NCBI GenBank assembly: GCA_012845835.1
Contig: JABAKD010000028.1
Span: 10,879,741-10,943,740, forward strand
Length of the DNA: 64,000 nucleotides
From: Undaria pinnatifida
Taxonomy: Eukaryota; Sar; Phaeophyceae; Laminariales; Alariaceae
Reading direction: 5' to 3'
Shown in pieces: positions 54,880-64,000 of the stretch (positions within the stretch are counted from its first letter, which is position 1; each line of letters starts with the position of its first letter). The position numbers and the translations under genes were made by a program. Under the pieces are notes generated by a model that searched no databases, was not told the DNA's origin, and was given only the letters and a program-made list of their open reading frames with translations.

Positions 54880-57091
54880 ATGGATGATAATACGAGATAT
54901 GTGCGGTATGTTCGCCATGTAGTAGGCATGGTTACCGAACAGTGGGAGCAACGAGAGGACGGCGCTGGGTACAACAAACCATGGGAGATATACTTCGAGG
55001 TGTGTGATATTTTATAGTAATAAGTAGTAATCTTCGTTTCGTTCGTCATCGGTGCTTATCCATTATTGCGCTGCGTCTCGAACCAATGACTTCCTTGCGG
55101 AAACCCAAGGTGCCCGAGGTAGCCCCTTATCCACCGATACCCCGATAACTGCCTTTTGCTGACAGGCCGCGGAACAGATCGCGAATATCGCCTTCAGTTC
55201 TGGTGCCGCCCCCAACCAAGTGCCAACACTCGTGCGAGACTATTTCCGCGCATTAGCCGGTGACGTACGCAACGACATGGCCACCAGGAGTGTGAACTCC
55301 GCGTCTGCCAGAACGTCGGTGGCAGCCCGCGCGTGCCGGCAGGCTCTGCAAACGAAAGACGTCGTCAAGGTAGAGGCATATCGTGCAGCAGCATCGCTGT
55401 TGAAAGAAGCAGGCGACACATGGGTGACCGCACCATCGGCGACGCTTTCGGCCGTCTACCTCAGCGGACAAACTATTTGGAGCGACATCGTGAAGGTGAA
55501 AGTTCGAAATGTCAATATGATTATCACGTTGGGTGCACCGCGCCAGTGTGCCCGCGTCTATTTCCTTCTGTTCTGTTGGTTCCCATAGCGTCCGCTTTGG
55601 TTGATGTTACAAGGTGTTTTTGCTCGCCCCCCTCGTGGTGAACAGTGCAACTTTGGATTTCAACAGTGAACATGGACGTATGACACAATCTTGAAACAAG
55701 CTCCTGGCCGTATCTTTTTTTTTTTTTTTTATCCTCCGGCGGATTGGGAAAAATAAAGCTTTAGCTCACCAAACTTCCACGTATTCTCATACGCGTCGTG
55801 TGTCGATTTGACTCAGTTGCTTTCGCAGCCCAACGCTAGCTGGCGCACCCTTCGGGTCCCATTGTAGGTATAGCGTAAGCTGTCCCTATCAGTGGTCTTC
55901 GTTACAACCCCGGCAGCGCAAGCTGCCGTTGTATACGGATGCGTGTGTATGTCGACCCGGCCTGTCCCCTGAGGGTCCGTTTCGGTGGAGATAGCCACCC
56001 GGAATGTCATCTTTCCGGGTAGTGTGGGACTTGCGCAAGCTCACCCACTAACAAAACCCCTGGCCATGGGAGATGGCCTTCCGCCGGACTTGGTCCAGTT
56101 ACGGTCCACCCTACCCATTCGGGCGTTGGTCCTCGGCTGCCCGTATCTCCTGAAATAGGGTGCCCCTTGCCACCCCGACGTCATCGCTCGATAGCCCTTG
56201 CAGACAACAAATATGTGAAGATAATTTTTTCATAGAATATCTTTTGCCGTGTGGAGCAGCCATGAAACGTTCGTTAAAAAACATCGCCGATTTTGGGAGG
56301 GGCCATCGTAGAATCAGTCGCCGGCAGAAGTGTACTTGCACGCCTACATCCGCAATAATGTCGGTGCTCGAGCATAATACATGATAATGATCTTGAGTCT
56401 AGAATGTCGGGTAGAGCCTGCCGCGTTGTGTATCCGCGCGTCCCGGTCACCACGTCCGAAGCCTTCTGGAATGTTTAAGTTGGCCCAGAGCCCTTGTTGT
56501 ACTGCACGCTTGCAACGACTCGCTAGTACTCTCGACCAGATATTGATGATTTCACGCAAGTGGCAGTTGCTGTCGGGGTCGTGTTGGCAGCACGCATCAA
56601 CTTAGGGCAATCAACCTCGACAACACCGATATTCCTGTTTTCAACCATGGCCCGTTTTCGTAGTTTTCGTTGAAGACTTCTTGCACACTACAAGTTTATA
56701 TTCGCCGTTATCCCTCGCTGGGGTTTCTCAAGCCCGACCCCTTCTCGTCCTAACCGCTTACCTGTCCTACAGAAGGCACAAGCGGCCGCCACGAGCGCGT
56801 TTGACAACCGGGCGCAGCCCGGTGAGATTTCGGACCTCTTCGGAGGGTTTTTAAACCGTTTTATGGTCGTCGCGCGCACCCGGCGCAAAGTCGAAGGACT
56901 GCCGTGGGGCGCGACGAAGAAAATCGTGGCCGGAGTGATGCTAAGGGGATACATCTCCACGGATCCCGTTAAGGCAGCAGCCTACACCGCGGCTGCACTG
57001 ATGCTGGAGGCGGTCCCCTCCGGCGATATCGCGGAGTTTCCTGTCTCTCCCCCAGCAGGTTCAGAGCCTCGACAGGCTGCAGCCCCGGCGG

Positions 57092-57122
<31 letters not shown>

Positions 57123-58842
57123 AACGGCGGCGGCCGAACTGTCGCCGAAAGTAGGGTCGAACGCGCCATCTGCCTGCGTCAACACCTTGAGCACGCCACC
57201 GACGGCATCAACACCGACTTCCGGCACGCGAGATACGGTCGCATCGATGGCCAAAGGTTGTGACCCGAGCCTGAGCACAGAAGCGGCCTCATCGGACCAC
57301 GCGAGCACCTCTCCTCCGGTGTCCGAAGAACAAAATCCAAACACCACCACCACCATCAACATCAACAATAACAACAACACATTACTGGCTTCCGCAGCGA
57401 CGATGTCCTCGCTGACCGGTGTCATTCGCACTCGCTGGACTAAGCAGTGGTACAGTCGCTCCGGGTCCGTGAACAATCCAACCCTCGTGGCGCAGCCGAC
57501 CACTTCAAGTGAGTTTCCCCGGTGCATGGACACCGTCAAAACCCGCAGTTCTAGCTCTGATCGCCACGATGTACCTGAAGACGCATCAATTGTGCCCGGA
57601 GCCGCGCCGGCGGTGGCGGTGGAGGCGGTGGGAGTTGCATCTGGCGTAACGGCAACCCCGGCTCCGTTCAGTGCCGACCAAGGCACCGGAGCTGTCGGGT
57701 GTAGCAGCTCCGGCCAACCTGCGTCGAAAGACGCGACGGAAACGAAGGCAGAAGAAGGCATAGATGGGCCTAATGTGGTGGATATCCTTGCCCCCGCGGC
57801 CCCGGAGGCGGTTGTCGGCGAAGGGCTCGATGTAGGCTGTGGCATTTACATGCCAAGTCCCGATGCCTCGGGACCCGGCGACTCCGTGTTGTTCGGAACG
57901 GGTCCCAATGTACCGGTCGCCTCGGAAGCAGTGGCGGCGGCGGTGGCGGCGGCGGCGGCGGCGGCGGCCCGCAGCCCGGCGGCTGCAGGGGCCGGAGTGG
58001 GGGCAGCTGGGGCTACTGTGGCGGCTCCTCCAGGCACTGCATCGGAACCATGCAAAATGGCGGCAGCGGCAGAGCCGGCGGCGACGGTCAGGGCGGCGAC
58101 GGCGGCGGAGGCGGCCTCGAGCCCCATGGTTGAGGGCAGCAACACCGAAACAGGGGAAAAGAAAAAGGCCGCCGGTGATGGAGGTGGGGGGGGGAACTCC
58201 CCGTGCGATGAGGAGGAGAGGAAAAAGGCTCGCTCGGAGTGCCCCGTGGTTGAGGGCAGCATCACCGAAACAGGGGAAACGAGAAAGGCCGCCGGTGATG
58301 GGGGTGGGGGGGAGAACTCCCCGTGCGATGAGAGGGAGAGGAAAAAGGCTCGCTCGGAGTGCCCCGTGGTTGAGGGCAGCAACGCTGAAACAGGGGAAAA
58401 GAGAAAGGCCGCTGGTGATGGGGGTGGGGGGGGGAACTCCCCGTGCGATGAGAGGGAGAGGAAAAAGGCTCGCTCGGAGTGCCCCGTGGTTGAGGGCAGC
58501 AACGCCGAAACAGGGGAAAAGAGAAAGGCCGCTGGTGATGGGGGTGGGGGGGGGAACTCCCCGTGCGATGAGAGGGAAAGGAAAAAGGCTCGCTCGGAGT
58601 GCCCCGTGGTTGAGGGCAGCAACGCCGGAACAGGGGAAAAGAGAAAGGCCGCTGGTGATGAGGGTGGGGGGGGGAACTCCCCGTGCGATGAGAGGGAAAG
58701 GAAAAAGGCTCGCTCGGAGTGCCCCGTGGTTGAGGGCAGCAACGCCGGAGCAGGGGAAAAGAGAAAGGCCGCCGTTAATGAGGGTGGGGGGGAGAACTCC
58801 CCGTGCGATGAGGGGGAAAGGAAAAAGGCTCGCTCGGAGTGA
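54880..58842 (+). CDS. Unrecognised protein with six C-terminal 40-residue repeats
   Basis: Exons 54880-54999, 55166-55495 and 56773-58842 are GT-AG joined and close in phase to 840 codons (839 aa). The N-terminal 220 or so residues (MDDNTRYVRYVRHVV, WEIYFEAAEQIANIAF, LVRDYFRALAGDVRND, GEISDLFGGFLNRFMVVART) are mainly helical, with Ala-rich spacing, and match no family I know. The middle is Ala/Ser/Pro/Thr-rich and probably disordered. From about residue 600 to the end there are six units of VVEGSN, ETGEKRKAAGD, a Gly run, NSPCDERERKKARSEC, exactly 120 bp apart. Each unit has an acidic-to-basic stretch; the KKAR clusters could be nuclear localisation signals. No signal peptide or membrane segment is seen. 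Function unknown. The repeat end is free of stops in several frames on both strands, so the repeat frame rests on its continuity with the spliced N-terminus. Confidence 0.78.
56104..56330 (-). mobile_element. Dispersed coding-like repeat R4, inverted copy
   Basis: On the minus strand a frame reads FFNERFMAAPHGK, then LQGLSSDDVGVARGTLFQEI and ends at TAG. The reverse-complement relationship to 60770-61030 holds over about 200 bp. It sits in intron 2 of the 54880 gene, antisense. The shared protein frame suggests an element-encoded gene, identity unknown. Confidence 0.55.
58123..58842 (+). repeat. 120-bp coding tandem repeat x 6
   Basis: Each unit starts CCC(A/G)TGGTTGAGGGCAGC and ends GCTCGCTCGGAGTG. 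Units differ by only a few substitutions, mostly in GGGGG tracts and at AAC/ATC or GAA/GGA codons, so the array is young or kept alike by recombination. Confidence 0.95.
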
Positions 58843-60769
58843 AGGGTTGGGCGTTGAAAGGAGTGCGGTGCGAAATGTGATGTCGCATCTATCGCCCACG
58901 TTGTCCGCATGATGACCAGTGTTTTAGTAAAACTGGTGGGGATTAGTTCTGTAGTGAGAGAAAGCAGCATTACTCGCTTGCTACAGCACTAGGGCTTGAA
59001 GCTGCGTTCGTTTGCTGATAATAGTTTGACCTTGGCACACTTAATTAAAAGGCCCTGATGCGCTCTCAGAGCTCCCAACCGGAACACGCCTGTCTAACTC
59101 CTTCGGGAACCTTCTTGGCTTTCTTTGCGATAACTCACTTTCTCAGCTTTCGTCGTGCTTTTTCCCCCCGTTGCTCGTCCGTTTCCTTCCATTCGTCGTA
59201 AGTTTGTGTCTTTTGTCCACAATGTACAGCAAACACAGGACAGAGCGCAATCAGCCTAGCGCAACGGAGAAAAACACGTATTAACATTACGTGCCGATCA
59301 TAGCGCGACAATGCAAGCCGAAGCAGACAGAGTTGCCGAGACCCATCATGTTGTCGAGCATCTGCTAGAGCTTGCTGTGTTTTCGAAGGGAACGAATACA
59401 TCGAAATGTCCGACCAAAAACGTATACCTGGTACAACCACAGGCAACATCGTCTAGCTGGTGATGCTCGAAGGACCTGCCTTTATCCCAAACTCATGAAG
59501 ACCCAACACTGTTGTTACTCTCCTCTCCGCGCCGTTTCTCTTTCGTGCGGATGATGTAATTCATGCATGAATGCGCAACGACGTCCGGATCATTTTCCTG
59601 GAGCGGTGGAGCTCTTGGTATTTTCAAGTCGTAAGTTGCACCAAATCATGGACCCCTGTCCGCTTCACGTTTCGTTTCTATCTGGGCTAGCGTAGCGGGC
59701 GGATGCCGCCCGCGGAGCCGAAGCGCCTTGTATGACATACAAGCCTACTCCTGCAACAGACGGAGGTGCAATGACCTTCAAATTTACGCCCCTCAATCTT
59801 TTTGGGGGCAATCCGCTGAAACAAGAAGCTCTGGAAGTGAGCCGCTTATCGAACAGCGACCCGCTTACCGTAGCCCAGGTCTCTACCCACAGCCAGTCGG
59901 AGAAATGCCGAGAGCAACTGCGAGCGTAAATGGACTCGAGGTGTCGGTTGCGTTGCGTGCGTGCCGACTGGGTGGTGTGCTGTATTCTTCGCTGTTTTGC
60001 TTCACGCGCCTATACAACAAGAGAACAAACGAGCGAGCGAGCGAGTCGAACAGAAGCTACATGCTGCGTGCAGCAGCTGTATAGGAGTGCAACTGAACAT
60101 TTTGAGACTTCTCGCATGGAAAAGCCCTATCCCGCACCCCAGACCCCCCGACTTTTGAGGAACATCTCGAACGCTTACGAAACATTCCGATGAACGAATT
60201 TCATGGCATAATATTAATAGGTGTAATATCGAACAGTCATTGCTGTACAACATGCCGGCATACAATAAGGGGTTCAGACGCGTGACGCGATAGAGGTATA
60301 CCTTTTTTTGGCTATTTTGTTTTTCGAACGACGGGGCTCCTTGACCCAAAATCGTCGGAAAATAAATAAATAATCGTAATCCATTTTTTTTTTCGTGATT
60401 ATCGTTGAATACCTACGCCATGGGGATCTGTCCATCCGGTAGCAGTCAGTTTTTTGTTTCTCTGAATCAGTTTTTTTGAGGGAGGGGTCTTGCTTGAGCT
60501 AATAGATCGAGGAACCTCAGAAAAAAAAAGTGGTGCACCTCTCCATCGTAGCACACGCGTCTTCAAACGATGCTGGGTTTTATTCCTCCGTCTGGCAGCC
60601 CTGCCAATGTGAAAACGTCGTGGCCAAAAAGTAGAGCTACGAACAGAATCTCAATCGTTAGACCAAAAGACTTACGGCAGGGGGGGGGTTGCTTTTGGAG
60701 TTTTTTTTTTGCGCAGTGGCTTGGGGGTCACTCGCGCGCGTGGCCCCCCTGTTCTTTCGCGGTCTAAAG
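58843..60769. other. Intergenic, no gene recognised
   Basis: Right of the repeat-protein stop codon. Only short frames without known motifs occur. Around 60725-60750 there is GGGGGTCACTCGCGCG, similar to the palindrome arm at 51263. Confidence 0.5.
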
Positions 60770-61030
60770 GTTTCGTGGACTGATTCTACGATAGCCCCCC
60801 CCCCCCAAAAAAACGGCGATTTTCTTTGACGCACGTTTCATAGCTGCTAAAACACGAGGAAGGATGCTATGAATATGGAAAAATCATCCTCAAACATTTT
60901 CATGCTTGCAAAGGCCTATCGAACGATGAGGTCGGGGTGGCAAGGGGCACCGTATTTCAGGAGAAACGGCCGGGAGCTGGTCTCAAAACCGGCGATTTCG
61001 TTAAAGAAAAGTTGGGAGGGCTACCGTAGA
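60770..61030 (+). mobile_element. Dispersed coding-like repeat R4, direct copy
   Basis: Frames give FFDARFIAAKTRG and, after a frameshift, GKIILKHFHACKGLSNDEVG then VARGTVFQEKRPGAG and FVKEKLGGLP before a TAG. Compare GLSSDDVGVARGTLFQE in the inverted copy at 56104-56330. At least one frameshift breaks it. Confidence 0.55.
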
Positions 61031-61838
61031 ACGACTCAGTGCTGCTTTGAGAGTTTTCCGCTATCATCGACACAAACCGGCCACCACATGCTATTTACGT
61101 GGCGACTCGGGCTTCCACGCGCTCTTGTAAGAAGGAAGATACAATCAACTGTGCCAAAACGAAATAACTCGGAGGTGGGGGTGGGGGGGGGGGGGGGGGG
61201 GGGCGAAGCGGAAATCAAGCACGCTCGTAAAGGGATTCCGTGCCCGCAATTGTTCTACTGGCCAATATTTTAGAAGGGGAAATCTGATAGGTCCTGGTTG
61301 ATGAGTGGTTGGTGGCTGACGTTATTCATGGTCTTGACGCTACTTTTCGAATCGGGTTTAGCTTCCGAATGCTTTGTTTCCCCCCCCAAAAGCTCTTGAG
61401 GTCAAAAACGGGCCGTAAAACAAAAATACGAAGTCGACCTCGCACACCACACTCATGCCAAAAATACCGAGTCTACAGCGAGCAGAGATCTGGAGTTGAG
61501 AGCCCCCCGCTGCCCCATCACCTGCCTGCCGCCCGGCCCAACCACTGCACAGTCGAGCTGTGGTCGGCAGGGGACATTCTGGGTACATCTCCGGGTTTCT
61601 TCACGGCTTTACAACTGGAAACTCATTTTGGGGGACAAAATTACTTGGAATTAGTATAGGGAGGGGTTTCGGGGCTCTAAAGGGGTTAAGTGAGTGTTCA
61701 TATCTTATTAATACACCACAAAATCTCCTGACTCTCGTATAGGATACATCGTCCCTTGCGAGTACCAAGATCCATCCCACCAACCACCATCACCATCCCC
61801 ACCACCACCACCTCACTCGAGGCGCGGCACTGGGCGCC

Positions 61839-62645
61839 GTGTATATCCTAGCGCCCCCGCCCCCCTTACGATATACACGCCTCCTTACGGGCACCAAGCA
61901 GCATTCCACTAATACCCACCATCACCTTCCCCCCCTACCCCTACCCCTTCCCCCCTCCACCACCTCCAACCCCGGTCCTATTTCACCACCACCTCATTCG
62001 CGTAGCGGCGTTCGTCGCAGTGTCACCGCCGCCTCCATCACCACTACCGACAGCCGGCACGCCCCCAGCGAGAGACCCTCCATCGTCTACGCTAACCCCA
62101 CCACCATCACCGCCACCGCCACCACCGCCACCACCACCACCGCCCCCCCCCCCACTATTAAACGATGCTATCGAACCAGCGACCCCCCCCCCGTCGGGAA
62201 GGCCCGCGAGAGCTTCCTCGTTTCCTAACCGACCGAAGCGAGAAGACTTCTCGGCAGGCGTCATACGTCTCCAGGAGATCTTCGTGAAAAGATTTCGGGC
62301 AGACGAGGTCACGATCTGTTTTTCGTTCGATAATCGTACAGCGTGCGCGGGGCGCGGAGGGCGGTTGGGAGAGGGGGGCATTAGGGGGCAGGGTAGACGG
62401 GGGCAGCAGGGGGCGCGGGGGGGGGGGCAGAGGGAGGCGGAAGGGGCGGGGGGGGCAGCAGGGGGGGGATACGCGGGGGGTGGGCGGGGGGAGGAGGGGG
62501 AGGGGGCAGCAGGGGGGGGGTACGCGTCGGGGGGGGGGGGGGGCAAGGAGAGGGGCGGAGGGTGGTCGTGGTGGGAGTGGCTAGCTTCCGCCCCAGCGGA
62601 TGGTGCCCCCCACGGTTGTCGTTTATTTCTGCGGAGATGAAGCAA
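61839..62645. other. Low-complexity Pro/Gly-rich open region, coding status unclear
   Basis: Long frames exist on both strands. The only non-repetitive part is about 62230-62345. On the plus strand it reads FPNRPKREDFSAGVIRLQEI; on the minus strand ARNLFTKISWRRMTPAEKSS. Both have plausible codon use, and neither shows a known domain. It may be one exon of a gene; I cannot choose a strand. Confidence 0.3.
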
Positions 62646-62769
62646 TCAGGGTACTATTCGGAGAGCGCGGAAATATTCTAGCCAGGGCACACGCCTGCCC
62701 AGTTTCGGTGTTGAGGCATTGCGCACAGTAAAGCGACGACTGAAGGGGGGAGGGAGGCGCTGGATACGT

Positions 62770-63345
62770 GTTCTGGGAGGAGGGGGCGTACTCATTTGTT
62801 GCTTGCTAGTCATTTGACCATTGACCACGCGTCCCTTTCGAGACGGAGGGGTGTGTGTGTGTGCTCAGTTTGTGCATGGCCGTAGTCATATGACCATAGA
62901 CCCTCGCATCCTTACCATGCCGGAACGGAGCACCTTGGATTTTCACCGACCAGGTAGACATTGCTTGCACCAAGCACGAAGCGTCGTGAGGTGTTCGGCG
63001 AGTCACATGAAAGGTGAACTGCATCCTTCCAAGAACCGCTCGTAAGACGGACTTCGGCACCTTTTGCCTACTTTATGGATGACAGCGCCAGTAAGTTACT
63101 TTGTTTTCTGGTGTGGCCACTCCAGAGACAGCAATGGGTATTACTATGTAACTGCCTCGTGGGTGCCGTACCACACACCACGTGATGCGATCATTCCCCT
63201 TGTACTGAGTTACAGTTCTCCACCACGCACTATATGATCTACTCGATAACCATAATGGTGACCGCCAAAAAAAAAAAAACGGTACCCTGATTGTCTAGCT
63301 CACGCAGTGACTGGCATGTTTTACAGCGTCGATGCCAACCAACGA
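62770..63345. repeat. R1 repeat, long copy at right end
   Basis: Follows the left-hand copy at 2880-3395 closely: catggccgtagtcatatgac, gaccctcgcatcc, aactgcatccttccaagaac, ggatgacagcgcca and tctagctcacgcagtgactg. It also carries a leading segment (gtactcatttgttgcttgct) shared with 37080. Confidence 0.8.
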
Positions 63346-63830
63346 CTGTGTGATAAACCTGATGAACATGGTAGGAGGTATAACGTATAGATCGTAGAAC
63401 TCAGATTACGCGTGTATACGGATGGATACCTCCAACGTCAGGCCTAAACGAGTCTGCCCGTTTCCGACATTATTTCTGAGACCCCTCTGTTTTCACAGAG
63501 GGTCTGTCCTGAATCTGGTACAGTATCCTGACGGGATCTTCCGTCGTGCACCCGACCGAATATCAGGGCACGGAACCAAGACCGAGAGGCGAGGTATATA
63601 AGGACGATAGCCTCCATGACCCCTATTGGTTTGACTGAGCTCTAGCACCTCTCCTTGCTAAGCGAACTAAATGAAACGCTCGGCTACACCGACCGCAACG
63701 GTGGCGACAAGGGATCAAGGCTCCAGGGATCTTCCGCCTCGACATCTTCGCGTCATCGGCCGTTCCGGGATAGAGGACCTTTTTCACATTGGTAACCACC
63801 GTGGGATTCGAACCCACGAGCACGAATACA
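63346..63830. mobile_element. Block with TATA box and tRNA-complementary end (LTR- or SINE-like)
   Basis: Contains GAGGTATATAAGGAC (TATA-like, about 63591-63605) and a hairpin, CCCTCTGTTTTCACAGAGGG (63482-63501). It ends TTGGTAACCACCGTGGGATT then CGAACCCACG (63789-63818), the complement of a tRNA 3' half including TGG for CCA. This could be a 5' LTR with primer-binding site, or a retroposed tRNA-derived element on the minus strand. It seems to interrupt the end of the R1 copy. Confidence 0.4.
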
Positions 63831-64000
63831 TGACGAACCCCAATATACATATAATGCTCTACATCGTCGGTGCCAACCGAGGCCAACTATTATATATATA
63901 TACAATTGTAAAACTATATACCTAGACCTCGCCCCCCTCGGACGTCTCGCTCGGCATATCCTCCCCCCTCTCAGCCCTTCTCAGCCCGTAATTGCCGAAA
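63831..64000. other. Window end, no gene recognised
   Basis: AT-rich stretch including a TATATATATATA run (about 63892-63902) and then C-rich sequence. Nothing further supported. Confidence 0.4.

Noticed and set aside
57586-58970. Very long minus-strand and alternate plus-strand frames over the 120-bp repeats
   Set aside because: They arise because the GC-rich repeat unit has no stops in several frames. Only the 56773-58842 frame joins in phase to two upstream exons.
63790-63880. Functional tRNA gene on the minus strand
   Set aside because: The T arm and CCA complement are clear, but no matching 5' acceptor strand or good D arm is found, so it is called a tRNA-complementary element end instead.

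Overview
This window reads as nuclear DNA from an intron-rich eukaryote. Coding exons are GC-rich with GT-AG introns, many of 0.5 to 3 kb and one of 8.3 kb. The proteins carry long Ala, Gly, Pro and Ser runs, and the introns are full of simple repeats, minisatellites and broken retroelements. The overall style fits a stramenopile, and a brown alga such as Ectocarpus is my best guess. That is inference from gene architecture and remembered protein families, not proven here. There is no bacterial operon, phage or CRISPR structure.

Layout: (1) 1-2000 holds no confident gene, only a decayed non-LTR reverse-transcriptase relic at about 1275-1795. (2) 2006-8122, minus strand: a TTC14-like TPR gene with a Lys/Ser-rich tail. 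(3) 8355-19441, plus strand: an SR splicing factor whose first coding exon is 28 nt and whose second intron is 8.3 kb and holds LINE, SINE and other repeats. Genes 2 and 3 diverge from a 232-bp gap. (4) 23017-25255, plus: NOL12/RRP17, a ribosome-biogenesis protein. (5) 27954-31876, minus: COQ4, for ubiquinone synthesis, in four exons. (6) 34978-49590, plus: PRPF3, the U4/U6 snRNP protein, in twelve exons. (7) 54880-58842, plus: an unrecognised 839-residue gene whose last exon ends in six 40-residue repeats. (8) 58843-64000: repeats, a TATA-plus-tRNA-complement block and a low-complexity ORF.

The exon models for SR, NOL12, COQ4, PRPF3 and the unknown gene close in phase from start to stop. The TTC14-like model also closes in phase, but its first and last junctions are tentative. 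Three of the six genes (SR, NOL12, PRPF3), and perhaps the TTC14-like one, act in RNA processing. They are not an operon, and I claim no co-regulation beyond the shared SR/TTC14-like gap.

The most unusual signal is in PRPF3. At least five of its internal exons have one or more extra, mostly decayed copies of their own 3' end in the intron just downstream, usually including the splice-donor region. One donor is also repeated three times at 13-bp spacing, and the stop-codon region recurs in the 3' flank. Other points are a G-run-associated repeat family found across the window, inverted-terminal-repeat elements in PRPF3 introns, a tRNA-derived SINE, a duplicated module containing a start codon, a pair of inverted copies sharing a conserved reading frame, and strong excess of the 9-mer TACCTGGTA.
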